Part shown: piece after piece, positions 1 through 13,051 of the stretch
How the letters are laid out: each line of letters starts with the position of its first letter
Numbering within the stretch: position 1 is the first letter of the stretch
Source: Unio delphinus
Taxonomy: Eukaryota; Mollusca; Bivalvia; Unionida; Unionidae
DNA length: 64,000 nt
NCBI GenBank assembly: GCA_029339505.1
Contig: JAQISU010000118.1
Coordinates: forward strand, 3,461,501 to 3,525,500
Reading direction: 5' to 3'
Position numbers and translations under genes: made by a program
The notes under the pieces: model-generated
The model's database searches: none
What the model was told of the DNA's origin: nothing
The model's input: only the letters and a program-made list of their open reading frames with translations

Positions 1-990
1 ATGCTCAATGAAAATTGTCGAAAAATAATCCTTCGAAATTAAACAGAAATTCTATAAAATGGTACACGTATTAGCATTACCTTATCCTGACATAATCTGT
101 GCCATTTCTACATTTTTTAGCTGATTTTTTAAAATTACAATTACAACAAATATGAAGGGAAAAAATATTCATTAAAATATGAATTATCACTTCAAATGTA
201 TGTACCTTATGAAAATGAACGGCTGATTTTATAAAAAAAAAAAAAAACCTTTCTCTCTCTCCATTGCCTAAACGATGTTTGTTCTCGCTTAGTAGGATTT
301 CTTTTAATAATTTAATCACTTGTAAGGAAACTGAGGTTTCCTCATGGGAGGTAACGCAATCGGTTGTTATTATTGTAGGTTTTAAGGCTATTTTCAGCAC
401 ACTTGGTTAGTATAACTGGTGGAAGAAGAATCCAGGAAACTCACGGTAAGAGCCCCGACCCACAGGAAATTGCTGGAGAGTTTTCTTACATATCATCATT
501 GGCCAAACCAGAGAACTGAACCCAAGAGGAAAAAGATGAGATGGCAATAATCAGTTAAGGCGAGCTCCGTCTACCAGGGTCTAATGCAGTCATCAAATCG
601 GATAATATTAGTGCTCATTAATCTTAACGGTGTGTTCTGGAAAAATGAAGTCAAATTTACAGGAGAAATGAACTTTTAGCGTACACCACTTTGAAATCCA
701 TTATTGGCAAAGTCAGCAAACTTGTAATGAGCAAACCCCTTTGTAGTGAAGCATTTTCCTTACAACTTATTTAATACCTGTCACACACATTGACTAGTAA
801 TAAACAGAGACTAGTCATACTTAATCATACACCGAGACTATTAACGCAGAATCGAATGACTACGACTGTTCAGAATTGTAGTATATGAATTGTCATTACA
901 AGCATCGAGTCGAGGACGACATAAATTTATCCAAAACTTAACACTCATTAATCTCTCTTGTAAGATAGCCATTATTGTGTTGTTACTTAC
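1..990. other. AT-rich stretch without a recognisable gene
   Basis: No convincing coding exon is seen on either strand. There is an A-run near 230-247. The expected p10 exon of the caspase A gene, whose linker exon is just to the right, was looked for on the minus strand and not found, so it probably lies beyond the left edge. Confidence 0.5.
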
Positions 991-1116
991 AGTACGATGC
1001 GAAACTATCTTTGTGACCAACACTGGGCTGTGTCCAGATAATTTGTTCTCCTTCGCTTGTATTGCCGTTATTTGCCTCAATTACAGCTATTTCTGCTCCT
1101 AGATCGGTTTTAGAGC
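991..1116 (-). CDS. Caspase A, linker exon between p20 and p10
   Basis: A 126-bp internal exon on the minus strand. It is preceded by a pyrimidine/TTTACAG acceptor and followed by a GTAAGT donor. It starts and ends in the same codon phase as the matching 90-bp exon of caspase B (41561-41650), and its first codon completes the Gly that follows the catalytic QACR of the upstream p20 exon. The translation begins SKTDLGAEIAV, paralogous to TNVDSGAEIGV in caspase B. It is rich in acidic and polar residues, as expected for the interdomain linker that is cut on activation. I infer it belongs to the p20 exon at 3479-4841. No p10 exon is visible in the window. Confidence 0.7.
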
Positions 1117-1590
1117 CTGTAAAAATATTAACAAGAGATATCATTGAGACAAATAAAGTTTCTCTCAACACGCATTTGACATTGATTCAATAAAAAGTAT
1201 ATACTGTTAAGTAGGAAATGAACATTTGAAAATTTACAATTTATTTCTTTATACATAGGTTAAATTACTTACAAAGATCACGCATAACTGTTTTATTATG
1301 AACAAAACTGTTTAGTAAAGAATTTACTTTTCTATTTATGTTCTATAAACAAAGTTCCATACATGTTCCACTAGAACATAAAAAACTAATGATATATTCA
1401 TCAATTTAGCATGCGATGTATCTAGATGGCAGAGAAACATTTGTTAAATTTTTTTACAACAGATAAAATATTTGAAACTCAAATTTCGAAATGTATCTTT
1501 CATTTCGAGTTTTGTTTGTTTGTTGTTATTTGTTATTTAAACTTATTGTTTGTTATAACATGCATAGGAAATGAGAAGCTGGTACCTTTA

Positions 1591-1639
1591 TATCTATCTA
1601 TCGATCTATCGATCTAACTACATATCGATCGATCGATCG

Positions 1640-1713
<74 letters not shown>

Positions 1714-1736
1714 AAAATGAGAAGTTGGTACGTTTA

Positions 1737-1810
<74 letters not shown>
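1591..1810. repeat. TCTA microsatellite, two blocks
   Basis: Two long TATC/TCTA tracts (about 1591-1714 and 1738-1810) are separated by a short segment that duplicates the flank (AAATGAGAAG...GGTAC). The left block has TCGA interruptions. It lies in an intron of caspase A. Confidence 0.95.
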
Positions 1811-1826
1811 ACATGTGTGTGTGTGT

Positions 1827-2088
1827 GATTTGAATTTTTAACGTAGCTATGATAATATTTCCGTCATTTAAGTACGATATCTGCAGTGTGACAGTTTATA
1901 GTGATGTCTAACACTGAGGCATCATATCGCGGACATGTATCATGATGTTTAACTCAGGCACAGTGTCTTGACACCAGACGGACCCATCCTAACACTGACC
2001 TCGTAATCTTGAGCGCCAAGCAAGGCAGCTGTTAGTACTTTGCACCATTGCTATAAGTCTTTGGTATATAGGTATGACTCGGCTCGAG
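1827..2088 (-). mobile_element. tRNA-derived SINE copy, lacking the tRNA head
   Basis: Diverged minus-strand copy of the SINE found complete at 58222-58538 (+) and 42031-42343 (-). Shared blocks include the segment around AAGGCAGCTGTTAGTAC and the tail that reads GTTAAAAAT on the SINE strand. The tRNA-related head is missing. It is flanked on both sides by GT-rich sequence, so its target duplication cannot be defined. Confidence 0.75.
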
Positions 2089-3319
2089 TGCGTGTGCGTG
2101 TGTGCATATATATGTTGTTTTAATATAATTGTTTGTCAGTTTTAAATTCTTTCTTTTTTTTTCATTACATGCTATTGTAATGTAAATTTATTCACTATAG
2201 ATGATGTTTTGTTCCGAAAATTTGTTTACCTGAATTATTCTTTGGTAAACAAGTGATGATGACATAGATCTTGACCGTGGTAAAGTGATTAGTGGCCACC
2301 ACATGAAAAGGTTTTATTTTTATTATAAAATGCTTGGTTGTTGTCAAGGTTATGATGGGACTAGCGAGTTACGAAGCAAACAACTTTTTATTCTTAAATT
2401 AAAACGGTTGGTTCTCGTCGTGCTCATGTTAGGAGTGGGTAATAAAAAACGATCACGTGACTCCGATTGCATTTTTTTCGATTATCGCAATTTGGGAATT
2501 TATTTGAAACTGCGTATTAGAATACGATATAATCTCTGTTTCAGTGAAATAGTCTTAGTTTTGGGCTTTTACTTCTGACGTTAAGTCAAGTTCTTTTATT
2601 TTAGCAAGTTTTTGAATCCATGTTAACTTTTCTTCAATTTTCATATTTGGATTTTAAAAGATTAATTTATATATGTGGAAATATTTGATGTGCTCATACA
2701 GAATTCTCGGTAAAAAATAGTTTATTAAACTTTTATTTCGGATTAACATCGGAGTGTTAAATATTGTCTTTCGACAAGGAACTGTAAATAAGCACAAAAC
2801 AGATTTCAGCATAGGTCATCGTCTTCCATTTTGGACTTTCAACAGGACTCGAACTTGAAATTGTAATAGCATTTCATTGCTAGGACATCTGTAATTTAAT
2901 TCGTGGATTATTCTTGGATTACTTTTGAATTTGATTTTTAAGCTCTATTTTCTTTCTTCATTTTTACAATTTTTTCCAGGAAAATAAATGATTTGTTAAA
3001 TTTTGCAAAGCTTGTTGTTTTGACTATTTCTCTATTACTGTTTATTAGAGTCTAATCAGGTAACGATGCAAACAATTGATAAATAAACAGAAGTATGAAT
3101 TAAGAAAAATTGATAAACGGTATTAACAGGGGTAAACAACGCATCTATTTATGCTGTGATCGCGATGTATTAAAAGGGATGAAACGTGTCTATTTATGTA
3201 GTGATCGTGATGTATTAACGATGGTAAGCAACATATCTATATTATACTGTGATTGCGATGTATTAGAAAACGTATCAATTTTAAAATGTGATTGTGATGT
3301 GTTCAAAAGGGTAAAAACG

Positions 3320-3320
<1 letters not shown>
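2089..3320. other. Intronic sequence with no recognisable gene
   Basis: AT-rich. Degenerate short repeats of a GTGATCGCGATGTATTA type occur about 3150-3310. No supported exon. It lies within the intron between the caspase A p20 and linker exons. Confidence 0.5.

Positions 3321-3415
<95 letters not shown>
3321..3415. repeat. AT dinucleotide microsatellite
   Basis: Uninterrupted (AT)n of about 95 bp, immediately downstream of the caspase A p20 exon donor site on the transcribed strand. It produces spurious Tyr-Ile ORFs. Confidence 0.97.
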
Positions 3416-3417
<2 letters not shown>

Positions 3418-3478
3418 GCAGTTTTTGAGATGAATATGATCCGAGCAACTAAGAAAATATACTTTAAAAGGTCGATAC

Positions 3479-4841
3479 CTCTGCATGCCTGGATGAAGAA
3501 TAGCTTGGGCTTCCCTTTTAGACTGGTGCAATTGTCATCGCTGAACATTTCCAGAATGTCACCTGTAAATATATATTGGTCATCGGTGCAATAAATGGCA
3601 TGCTCTTTCTTTCCATTTTTTCGCGGATTTTCTTTCTCATCGCCATGGGAACTGACAATTAATGCGAAACTATCAAATATAGAATGATCTGTGTCTCGTG
3701 CAGCTTTTAGTATTTTTAGAGTTGATGCCTTGTCTAGGTTTTTACATTCATTATTCATCTGATAATAACCGAGCTTTTGAAGAATGTCCTTCGATTTAGT
3801 AACATCAAATTGAGCACCGTCTCTGGTACTGAAGTTTGTAAACCGTTTATTCACAATGAGAACCGCGTAACCTCGATGAGGAAATGAAAAGTCGTATCTG
3901 TCGAGATCATGAATACGAGTGTGATGTGAAATGGCACTAGTGTTAGCAGGATGGTGTCGATCCCATGACTCTTCAACAGATGCCCTCGACAAAGATGCCT
4001 GTTTCTCATATTCTGCCGTTACATTGCCATGTTTAAGTTCTTGGACCTGAGCTGAAGCTCCGGCAGATTTTTTCATTGTACATCCTCCAATGATATCTGA
4101 ACTATGACCACCACCGTTCCTGACAATTTGAATATATGGGTGTCTAGGTTTAACACCACACTCATATTTTGTGTCCAAATTTTTCAGTCCGGTTGGTAGA
4201 GTTGGGTCAATTTGTTGGTCTCTTGCTTTGTCCTTGGCGAATTTTTCAAGAGGAGTTGTCGCCTTATTCTTTCTTTTTGGCTTTCCTATACAAGAAAATA
4301 ATTCCATGAATGCAATGTCCCCCTCATCAGTAACGTGATATGCACCTACACTGATATTATTTGAAACTGTGTCATACTCATGGAGATGATCTTCTTTTAT
4401 CACACCAAGCTCAATTTGATGGTCGTCTGACACTGTGTCATTCTCACGGAGATGATATTCTGTTATTACACCACGCTCAATTTGATGGTCGTCTGACACT
4501 GTGTCATTTTCACGGAGATGATCTTGTGTTACCACACCAAGCTCAATTTGATGGACGTCTGACACTGTGTCATTCTCACGGAGATGATATTCTGTTATTA
4601 CACCACGCTCAATTTGATGGTAGTCTGACACTGTGTCATTCTCACGGAGATGATCTTGTGTTACCACACCAAGCTCAATTTGATGGACGTCTGACACTGT
4701 GTCATTCTCACGGAGATGATATTCTGTACATGCGTTCTTCACACGCAGCAGGTCTTTCTGAACTAAATTGTCATCCGTCCATGAATTGCCAGCTTGGCTC
4801 ACGTGCCCCATTTTCATTTCAAGATTCGTCTGCTCGGACAT
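3479..4841 (-). CDS. Caspase A, repeat prodomain plus p20 exon
   Basis: A cysteine protease of the caspase family, acting in apoptosis or immune signalling. This single large exon begins at ATG 4841 (MSEQTNLEMKMG) and encodes an unusual prodomain, then the p20 domain. The prodomain has no recognisable CARD or DED. It is built from about five 22-residue repeats carrying DTVSD and HQIE, followed by a segment shared with caspase B (YHVTDEGD). The p20 has the HRGYA strand, the catalytic His in SSHGDE and the catalytic Cys in QACRG. The exon ends at CAGAG followed by GTATCG, the same donor position as in caspase B, and the open frame beyond 3479 is intron. The small p10 subunit is not in this exon. 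Gene structure is inferred from splice signals and the paralogue. Confidence 0.85.
4370..4730 (-). repeat. 66-bp coding repeats in caspase A prodomain
   Basis: About five in-frame 66-bp repeats (22 residues each) with near-identical units in an alternating pattern: HQIELGVVTQD-type units alternate with HQIERGVITEY-type units. That alternation suggests duplication of a two-unit block. Confidence 0.9.
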
Positions 4842-4948
4842 TCCTTATTCTGACGGTTCAACGTCTTCACATGAATTGAAGCTTCGCCTGTTGACTTCAG
4901 GAAACTGTTTCAGCCGATGTAATGTTGTCAACGGTCTAAAATAAGATA

Positions 4949-6496
<1,548 letters not shown>

Positions 6497-9400
6497 AAAT
6501 GACAGTTGGTATGCACTCGAAATGAAATGTCGAATTATGCTTTACTGGATAAATAAATGACAGCTTGTATACACTCGAACTGAAATATCGAATTATGTTT
6601 TACTGGATAAATAAATGACAGTTTGTATACACTCGAACTGAAATATCGAATTATGTTTTACTGGATAAATAAATGACAGTTCGTACACACTCGAACTGAA
6701 ATATCGAATTATGTTTTACTGGATAAATAAATGACAGTTTGTATACACTCGAACTGAAATATCGAATTATGTTTTTCTGGATAAATAAATGACAGTTCGT
6801 ACACACTCGAACTGAAATATCGAATTATGTTTTACTGGATAAATAAATGACAGTTGGTATACACTCGAACTGAAATTTCGAATTATGTTTTACTGGATAA
6901 ATAAATGACAGTTTGTATACACTCGAACTGAAATATCGAATTATGTTTTACTGGATAAATAAATGACAGTTCGTACACACTCGAACTGAAATATCGAATT
7001 ATGTTTTACTGGATAAATAAATGACAGCTTGTATACACTCGAACTGAAATATCGAATTATGTTTTACTGGATAAATAAATGACAGCTTGTATACACTCGA
7101 ACTGAAATATCGAATTATGTTTTACTGGATAAATAAATGACAGTTTGTATACACTCGAACTGAAATATCGAATTATGTTTTACTGGATAAATAAATGACA
7201 GTTTGTATACACTCGAACTGAAATAAAGAATTATGTTTTACTGGATAAATAAATGACAGTTTGTATACACTCGAACTGAAATATCGAATTATGTTTTACT
7301 GGATAAATAAATGACAGTTCGTACACACTCGAACTGAAATATCGAATTATGTTTTACTGGATAAATAAATGACAGCTTGTATACACTCGAACTGAAATAT
7401 CGAATTATGTTTTACTGGATAAATAAATGACAGCTTGTATACACTCGAACTGAAATATCGAATTATGTTTTACTGGATAAATAAATGACAGTTTGTATAC
7501 ACTCGAACTGAAATATCGAATTATGTTTTACTGGATAAATAAATGACAGTTTGTATACACTCGAACTGAAATAAAGAATTATGTTTTACTGGATAAATAA
7601 ATGACAGTTTGTATACACTCGAACTGAAATAAAGAATTATGTTTAACTGGATAAATAAATGACAGTTTGTATACACTCGAACTGAAATATCGAATTATGT
7701 TTTACTGGATAAATAAATGACAGTTTGTATACACTCGAACTGAAATAAAGAATTATGTTTTACTGGATAAATAAATGACAGTTTGTATACACTCGAACTG
7801 AAATATCGAATTATGTTTTACTGGATAAATAAATGACAGTTTGTATACACTCGAACTGAAATATCGAATTATGTTTTATTGGATAAATAAATGACAGTTT
7901 GTATACACTCGAACTAAAATTTCGAATTATGTTTTACTGGATAAATAAATGACAGTTTGTATACACTCGAACTGAAATATCGAATTATGTTTTACTGGAT
8001 AAATAAATGACAGTTTGTATACACTCGAACTGAAATAAAGAATTATGTTTTACTGGATAAATAAATGACAGTTTGTATACACTCGAACTGAAATATCGAA
8101 TTATGTTTTACTGGATAAATAAATGACAGTTTGTATACACTCGAACTGAAATAAAGAATTATGTTTTACTGGATAAATAAATGACAGTTTGTATACACTC
8201 GAACTGAAATATCGAATTATGTTTTACTGGATAAATAAATGACAGTTTGTATACACTCGAACTGAAATATCGAATTATGTTTTACTGGATAAATAAATGA
8301 CAGTTTGTATACACTCGAACTGAAATATCGAATTATGTTTTATTGGATAAATAAATGACAGTTTGTATACACTCGAACTAAAATTTCGAATTATGTTTTA
8401 CTGGATAAATAAATGACAGTTTGTATACACTCGAACTGAAATATCGAATTATGTTTTACTGGATAAATAAATGACAGTTTGTATACACTCGAACTGAAAT
8501 AAAGAATTATGTTTTACTGGATAAATAAATGACAGTTTGTATACACTCGAACTGAAATATCGAATTATGTTTTACTGGATAAATAAATGACAGTTTGTAT
8601 ACACTCGAACTGAAATAAAGAATTATGTTTTACTGGATAAATAAATGACAGTTTGTATACACTCGAACTGAAATATCGAATTATGTTTTACTGGATAAAT
8701 AAATGACAGTTTGTATACACTCGAACTGAAATATCGAATTATGTTTTACTGGATAAATAAATGACAGTTTGTATACACTCGAACTGAAATAAAGAATTAT
8801 GTTTTACTGGATAAATAAATGACAGTTTGTATACACTCGAACTGAAATATCGAATTATGTTTTACTGGATAAATAAATGACAGTTTGTATACACTCGAAC
8901 TGAAATAAAGAATTATGTTTTACTGGATAAATAAATGACAGTTTGTATACACTCGAACTGAAATATCGAATTATGTTTTACTGGATAAATAAATGACAGT
9001 TTGTATACACTCGAACTGAAATATCGAATTATGTTTAACTGGATAAATAAATGACAGTTTGTATACACTCGAACTGAAATAAAGAATTATGTTTTACTGG
9101 ATAAATAAATGACAGTTTGTATACACTCGAACTGAAATAAAGAATTATGTTTTACTGGATAAATAAATGACAGTTTGTTTGCACTCGAACTGAAATATCG
9201 AATTATGTTTTCCTGTATAAATAAATTACAGTTCGTATACACTCGAACTAAAATGTCGAATTATGTTTTATTGGATAAATAAATGACAGTTTGTATACAC
9301 TCGAACTGAAATATCGAATTATGTTTTACTGGATAAATAAATGACAGTTCGTACACACTCGAACTGAAATATCGAATTATGTTTTACTGGATAAATAAAT

Positions 9401-10790
9401 GACAGTTTGTATACACTCGAACTGAAATTTCGAATTATGTTTTACTGGATAAATAAATGACAGTTTGTATACACTCGAACTGAAATATCGAATTATGTTT
9501 TACTGGATAAATAAATGACAGCTTGTATACACTCGAACTGAAATATCGAATTATGTTTTACTGGATAAATAAATGACAGTTTGTATACACTCGAACTGAA
9601 ATATCGAATTATGTTTAACTGGATAAATAAATGACAGTTTGTATACACTCGAACTGAAATATCGAATTATGTTTTCCTGTATAAATAAATTACAGTTTGT
9701 ATACACTCGAACTGAAATAAAGAATTATGTTTTACTGGATAAATAAATGACAGTTTGTATACACTCGAACTGAAATATCGAATTATGTTTAACTGGATAA
9801 ATAAATGACAGTTTGTATACACTCGAACTGAAATATCGAATTATGTTTTCCTGTATAAATAAATTACAGTTTGTATACACTCGAACTGAAATATCGAATT
9901 ATGTTTTCCTGTATAAATAAATTACAGTTTGTATACACTCGAACTGAAATATCGAATTATGTTTAACTGGATAAATAAATGACAGTTTGTACACACTCGA
10001 ACTGAAATATCGAATTATGTTTTCCTGTATAAATAAATTACAGTTTGTATACACTCGAACTGAAATAAAGAATTATGTTTTACTGGATAAATAAATGACA
10101 GTTTGTATACACTCGAACTGAAATATCGAATTATGTTTTCCTGTATAAATAAATTACAGTTCGTATACACTCGAACTAAAATGTCGAATTATGTTTTATT
10201 GGATAAATAAATGACAGTTTGTATACACTCGAACTGAAATATCGAATTATGTTTAACTGGATAAATAAATGACAGTTTGTATACACTCGAACTGAAATAT
10301 CGAATTATGTTTTCTTGGATAAATAAATGACAGTTTGTATACACTCGAACTGAAATATCGAATTATGTTTTCCTGTATAAATAAATTACAGTTCGTATAC
10401 ACTCGAACTAAAATGTCGAATTATGTTTTATTGGATAAATAAATGACAGTTTGTATACACTCGAACTGAAATATCGAATTATGTTTAACTGGATAAATAA
10501 ATGACAGTTTGTATACACTCGAACTGAAATATCGAATTATGTTTTCTTGGATAAATAAATGACAGTTCGTACACACTCGAACTGAAATATCGAATTATGT
10601 TTTCTTGGATAAATAAATGACAGTTTGTATAAACTCGAACTGAAATGTCGAATTATGTTTTATTGGATAAATAAATGACAGTTTGTATACACTCGAACTG
10701 AAATATCGAATTATGTTTTCTTGGATAAATAAATGACAGTTTGTATAAACTCGAACTGAAATGTCGAATTATGTTTTACTGGATAAATAA
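6497..10790. repeat. 58-bp satellite array, about 74 copies
   Basis: Tandem array of a 58-bp unit containing GAATTATGTTTTACTGG, AAATAAATGACAG and TATACACTCGAACTG. Variants (ATATCG versus ATAAAG, TACTGG versus TTCCTGT) are interspersed. A marker variant with ACTAAAATTTCG recurs 464 bp apart (about 7911 and 8375), which indicates an 8-monomer higher-order block in part of the array. The right half is enriched in the TTCCTGT variant. Confidence 0.97.
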
Positions 10791-11829
10791 TTTGACATAA
10801 CAGTACATTGAAAATATGAATTTATGAACTTTGTTAGGTAAAAATGATGTTGTTGCCCTATGCGAGAAAGAAACAAATGGAAAAAAAGTATATACTATCA
10901 GGCACTGATTTACTTACACTCGGGCACACATATATTTGCTAACCATGTCACCTTTCCATCCTTATAATCGTTACAGCCCTAACACTATTATCATACATGT
11001 AAAAATAACAAGAACATATTAGGATTTAAAGGAAGGGAAAAGAGAAAACAATTGGATTCCTTAAAAATTATTTCCTATACCTAACTTAGAGGCAAAACAA
11101 TCTCCCTTTCCACTATAACTACCCTATGATCCTTATACAAAAATAATCCCACCCACACCCCCTTATATTTCCCCTATCCTCCTCTTTTGAACAGAGCTAT
11201 ATGACCCTTAATCCTTGCAGCAATAGTAATATTGTCATACGTGGAGAGAACAATAGAACATGGTGGGACGTAAAAAATGTAACATAGCATATATAACTTA
11301 AAACCAAAACTAATGTCTTTGTAATTTTCTCTATCATGTTTTTTCAACAATACAAAAATCGGTTTCTACATTACCCCTTTATTAGCTCCTACACCTTTAT
11401 ATATTCCATAATAGTTTTAATAGATAAAACTAGCATCCTCAAAAATATTTTAAAAAAACAGTAATATGACTTTGTTTGCTATTTTAATGTAAATATTTTC
11501 CACCAGGAAAAAGAAAACACGAACATGAGTTGCTCTTTGAAATGTGAATTTGTTGCCCTAAGCAAGAAAGAAAAAAATGGATGAAATTGACTTATTGTAG
11601 CCGTAGCATAAAAGATGCCGTTTATTCTTACAGTAGAATACACTAACTGTTCCAGTAGCAACAGCCAAAGTCTGAACACATTGTTTTAGTTTCTTTTCAT
11701 TCAAAATTAACGATGCGTCATTCATAGTTGCTATGTTTTTGATTGTTGTAGGACATGTGTAGGGTAGGTACAAATTAAAGTATTTTTAATCTATTCAATC
11801 GGATCAACGATTGGAGACATAGTGATAAA
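10791..11829. other. Intergenic, no recognisable gene
   Basis: AT-rich. An imperfect direct repeat of about 30 bp around TGTTGCCCTA and GAAAGAAA occurs near 10850 and 11551. No supported coding sequence. Confidence 0.5.
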
Positions 11830-11981
11830 GTTGTCTATATGCATACTAGATAAAAGTGTTCAAATTGTCTGTATACATACTAGATAAAAGTGTTCAAGTT
11901 GTCTGTATACATACTAGATAAAAGTGGTCAAGTTGTCTGTATACATACTAGATAAAAGTGTTCAAGTTGTCTGTATACATA
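11830..11981. repeat. 34-bp minisatellite containing the transposon target
   Basis: About four units of a 34-bp repeat containing TAGATAAAAGTGTTCAA and TTGTCTGTATACATAC. The Polinton interrupts the last unit at GTATACATA. The interrupted unit resumes as TACATACTAG after the right end (33104-33113), so the pre-insertion site is readable. Confidence 0.9.
11976..11981. repeat. Left 6-bp target site duplication (TACATA)
   Basis: TACATA directly precedes the left terminal repeat, and the identical TACATA follows the right terminal repeat at 33104-33109. A 6-bp duplication is the known signature of Polinton/Maverick integration. Confidence 0.9.
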
Positions 11982-12321
11982 AGTAGTTAATGGGGACTAT
12001 CTAGCGTCAATGGGAAAATCCTATGTTAAACAGCTTGGGACACTCTAGCGTCAAGGGGAATTTAACATGGTGGGGACTATCTAGCGTCAAGGGGAATTTA
12101 ACATTGTGGGACTATCTAGCGTCAAGGGGAATTTAACATTGTGGGACTATCTAGCGTCAAGGGGAATTTAACATTGTGGGACTATCTAGCGTCAAGGGGA
12201 ATTTAACATTGTGGGACTATATAGCGTCAAGGGAAATATAACATGGGAAATAAAACAAGGAAAAAAGGGGTGGCAACGAAAGCTACTATCTTTTCGAGAC
12301 TTATGAGTGGCCCTGAAAAGG
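11982..12321 (+). repeat. Left terminal inverted repeat
   Basis: 340 bp, inverted relative to 32659-33103. It contains seven copies of a roughly 35-bp subrepeat with TAGCGTCAAGGGG and TTTAACATTGTGGGAC, then a non-repetitive inner part of about 80 bp that ends within the histone-type stem-loop. The right repeat has ten subrepeats, which accounts for the 105-bp length difference exactly (3 x 35). Confidence 0.95.
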
Positions 12322-12324
12322 GCC
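12286..12324 (-). terminator. Histone-type 3' stem-loop and downstream element, left end
   Basis: On the minus strand, GGCCCTTTTCAGGGCC (12324-12309) forms a 6-bp stem with a TTTC loop. It is preceded by AAA, followed by ACTCA, and then by the purine-rich CGAAAAGATAG. This is the arrangement of replication-dependent histone mRNA 3' ends (SLBP stem-loop plus U7-binding downstream element). It lies 17 nt after the stop of the 195-aa gene at 12342 and mostly inside the terminal repeat. No AATAAA was noticed nearby. Confidence 0.8.
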
Positions 12325-12341
12325 TTTGGATACTTCTTCTT

Positions 12342-12929
12342 TTATTTTCTGCCTTTGTTCCACCACCTTTTGATTTTACCAATAATTCCCGTTTTCTTCT
12401 TCTTTTCTTCTTCGGGAATCCAGTCAGGATGCCCCATAGCTCTAAACTTCTCTTGTATCTTTATCCAATTGTTATTTAATCTTTCAAAGTCCTCTTTCTT
12501 TTTTTGGTTTTCATTGTCCTTTCTTTCCTTTCTCTCCTTACTCCAGTTATCTTTGATCTTCTTCACTTCTTCTAATAGTTCCTTTCTCATCAGTTCTTCA
12601 GCTTTCTTGAGCGGGTCCAAACCCTTTTGGACATGGGGGTACTCTGTCAAGATATTATCCAAAAAACACTTGACGTTTCCGACAATATCTATTACTTGCT
12701 TCAATGTCCCCACTCTAACATAGGGTGGATTAATGCAGCCTCGTAACTTTTTGGCTTCTTCTTCTAGCATTCCTCCTAAGAGCTCCCTGGCTATTTTCAG
12801 TCTTTTTGCAAAGTCCAAACTCTTCGCAATCTTCCATTTATGATGTAGTTTTTCCACTTCATATTCCCCGTCTAATATCCAGAAATAGCTGTGTCTTAAA
12901 TTGTTGAATAAACTTGATGCTTTTACCAT
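12342..12929 (-). CDS. Polinton accessory protein, 195 aa, charged coiled-coil type
   Basis: I do not recognise the family. It starts at ATG 12929 (MVKASSLFNN), about 50 nt downstream of a TATATATA box. The N-terminal half is mixed helical, with one CINPPYVR segment. The C-terminal half is highly charged (EEVKKIKDNWSKERKERKD) and probably a long helix or coiled coil, ending in a basic tail with two Trp (KIKRWWNKGRK). It is the leftmost gene, transcribed outward toward the left terminal repeat, and it ends in a histone-type stem-loop rather than a poly(A) signal. It shares its upstream promoter element with the next two genes. A regulatory or host-interaction role is only a guess. Confidence 0.75.
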   Translation of the reverse strand: MVKASSLFNNLRHSYFWILDGEYEVEKLHHKWKIAKSLDFAKRLKIARELLGGMLEEEAKKLRGCINPPYVRVGTLKQVIDIVGNVKCFLDNILTEYPHVQKGLDPLKKAEELMRKELLEEVKKIKDNWSKERKERKDNENQKKKEDFERLNNNWIKIQEKFRAMGHPDWIPEEEKKKKTGIIGKIKRWWNKGRK

Positions 12930-12975
12930 CTTCTATAGTTATTCCGTGGAATGGTTCTAATGTCAGTCACTTTGA

Positions 12976-13017
12976 GTATATATATCTTAAGCACGGACGT
13001 GAAAGTAAACACCCCCT
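12976..13017 (-). promoter_or_regulatory. TATA box and shared upstream element of the 195-aa gene
   Basis: On the minus strand, GGGTGTTTACTTTCACGTCC and then GTGCTTAA precede a TATATATA box (about 12976-12986). Closely related elements stand at the same place upstream of the genes at 14036 and 14983, here with a few substitutions (CACGTCCG core kept). Confidence 0.65.
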
Positions 13018-13051
13018 ACATTCACTTGTCATATTAGATACTATCCACAAA

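Noticed and set aside
77..400. 107-codon minus-strand frame near the left edge
   Set aside because: It includes a poly-Phe run from an A-tract, has no recognisable domain and no splice link to the caspase A exons.
3110..3531. Tyr-Ile repeat ORFs on both strands
   Set aside because: Translation of an (AT)n microsatellite.
12307..12723. Plus-strand frames opposite the 195-aa gene
   Set aside because: Shadow frames rich in Phe/Leu opposite a Lys/Glu-rich coding sequence. Promoter and terminator signals support the minus strand.
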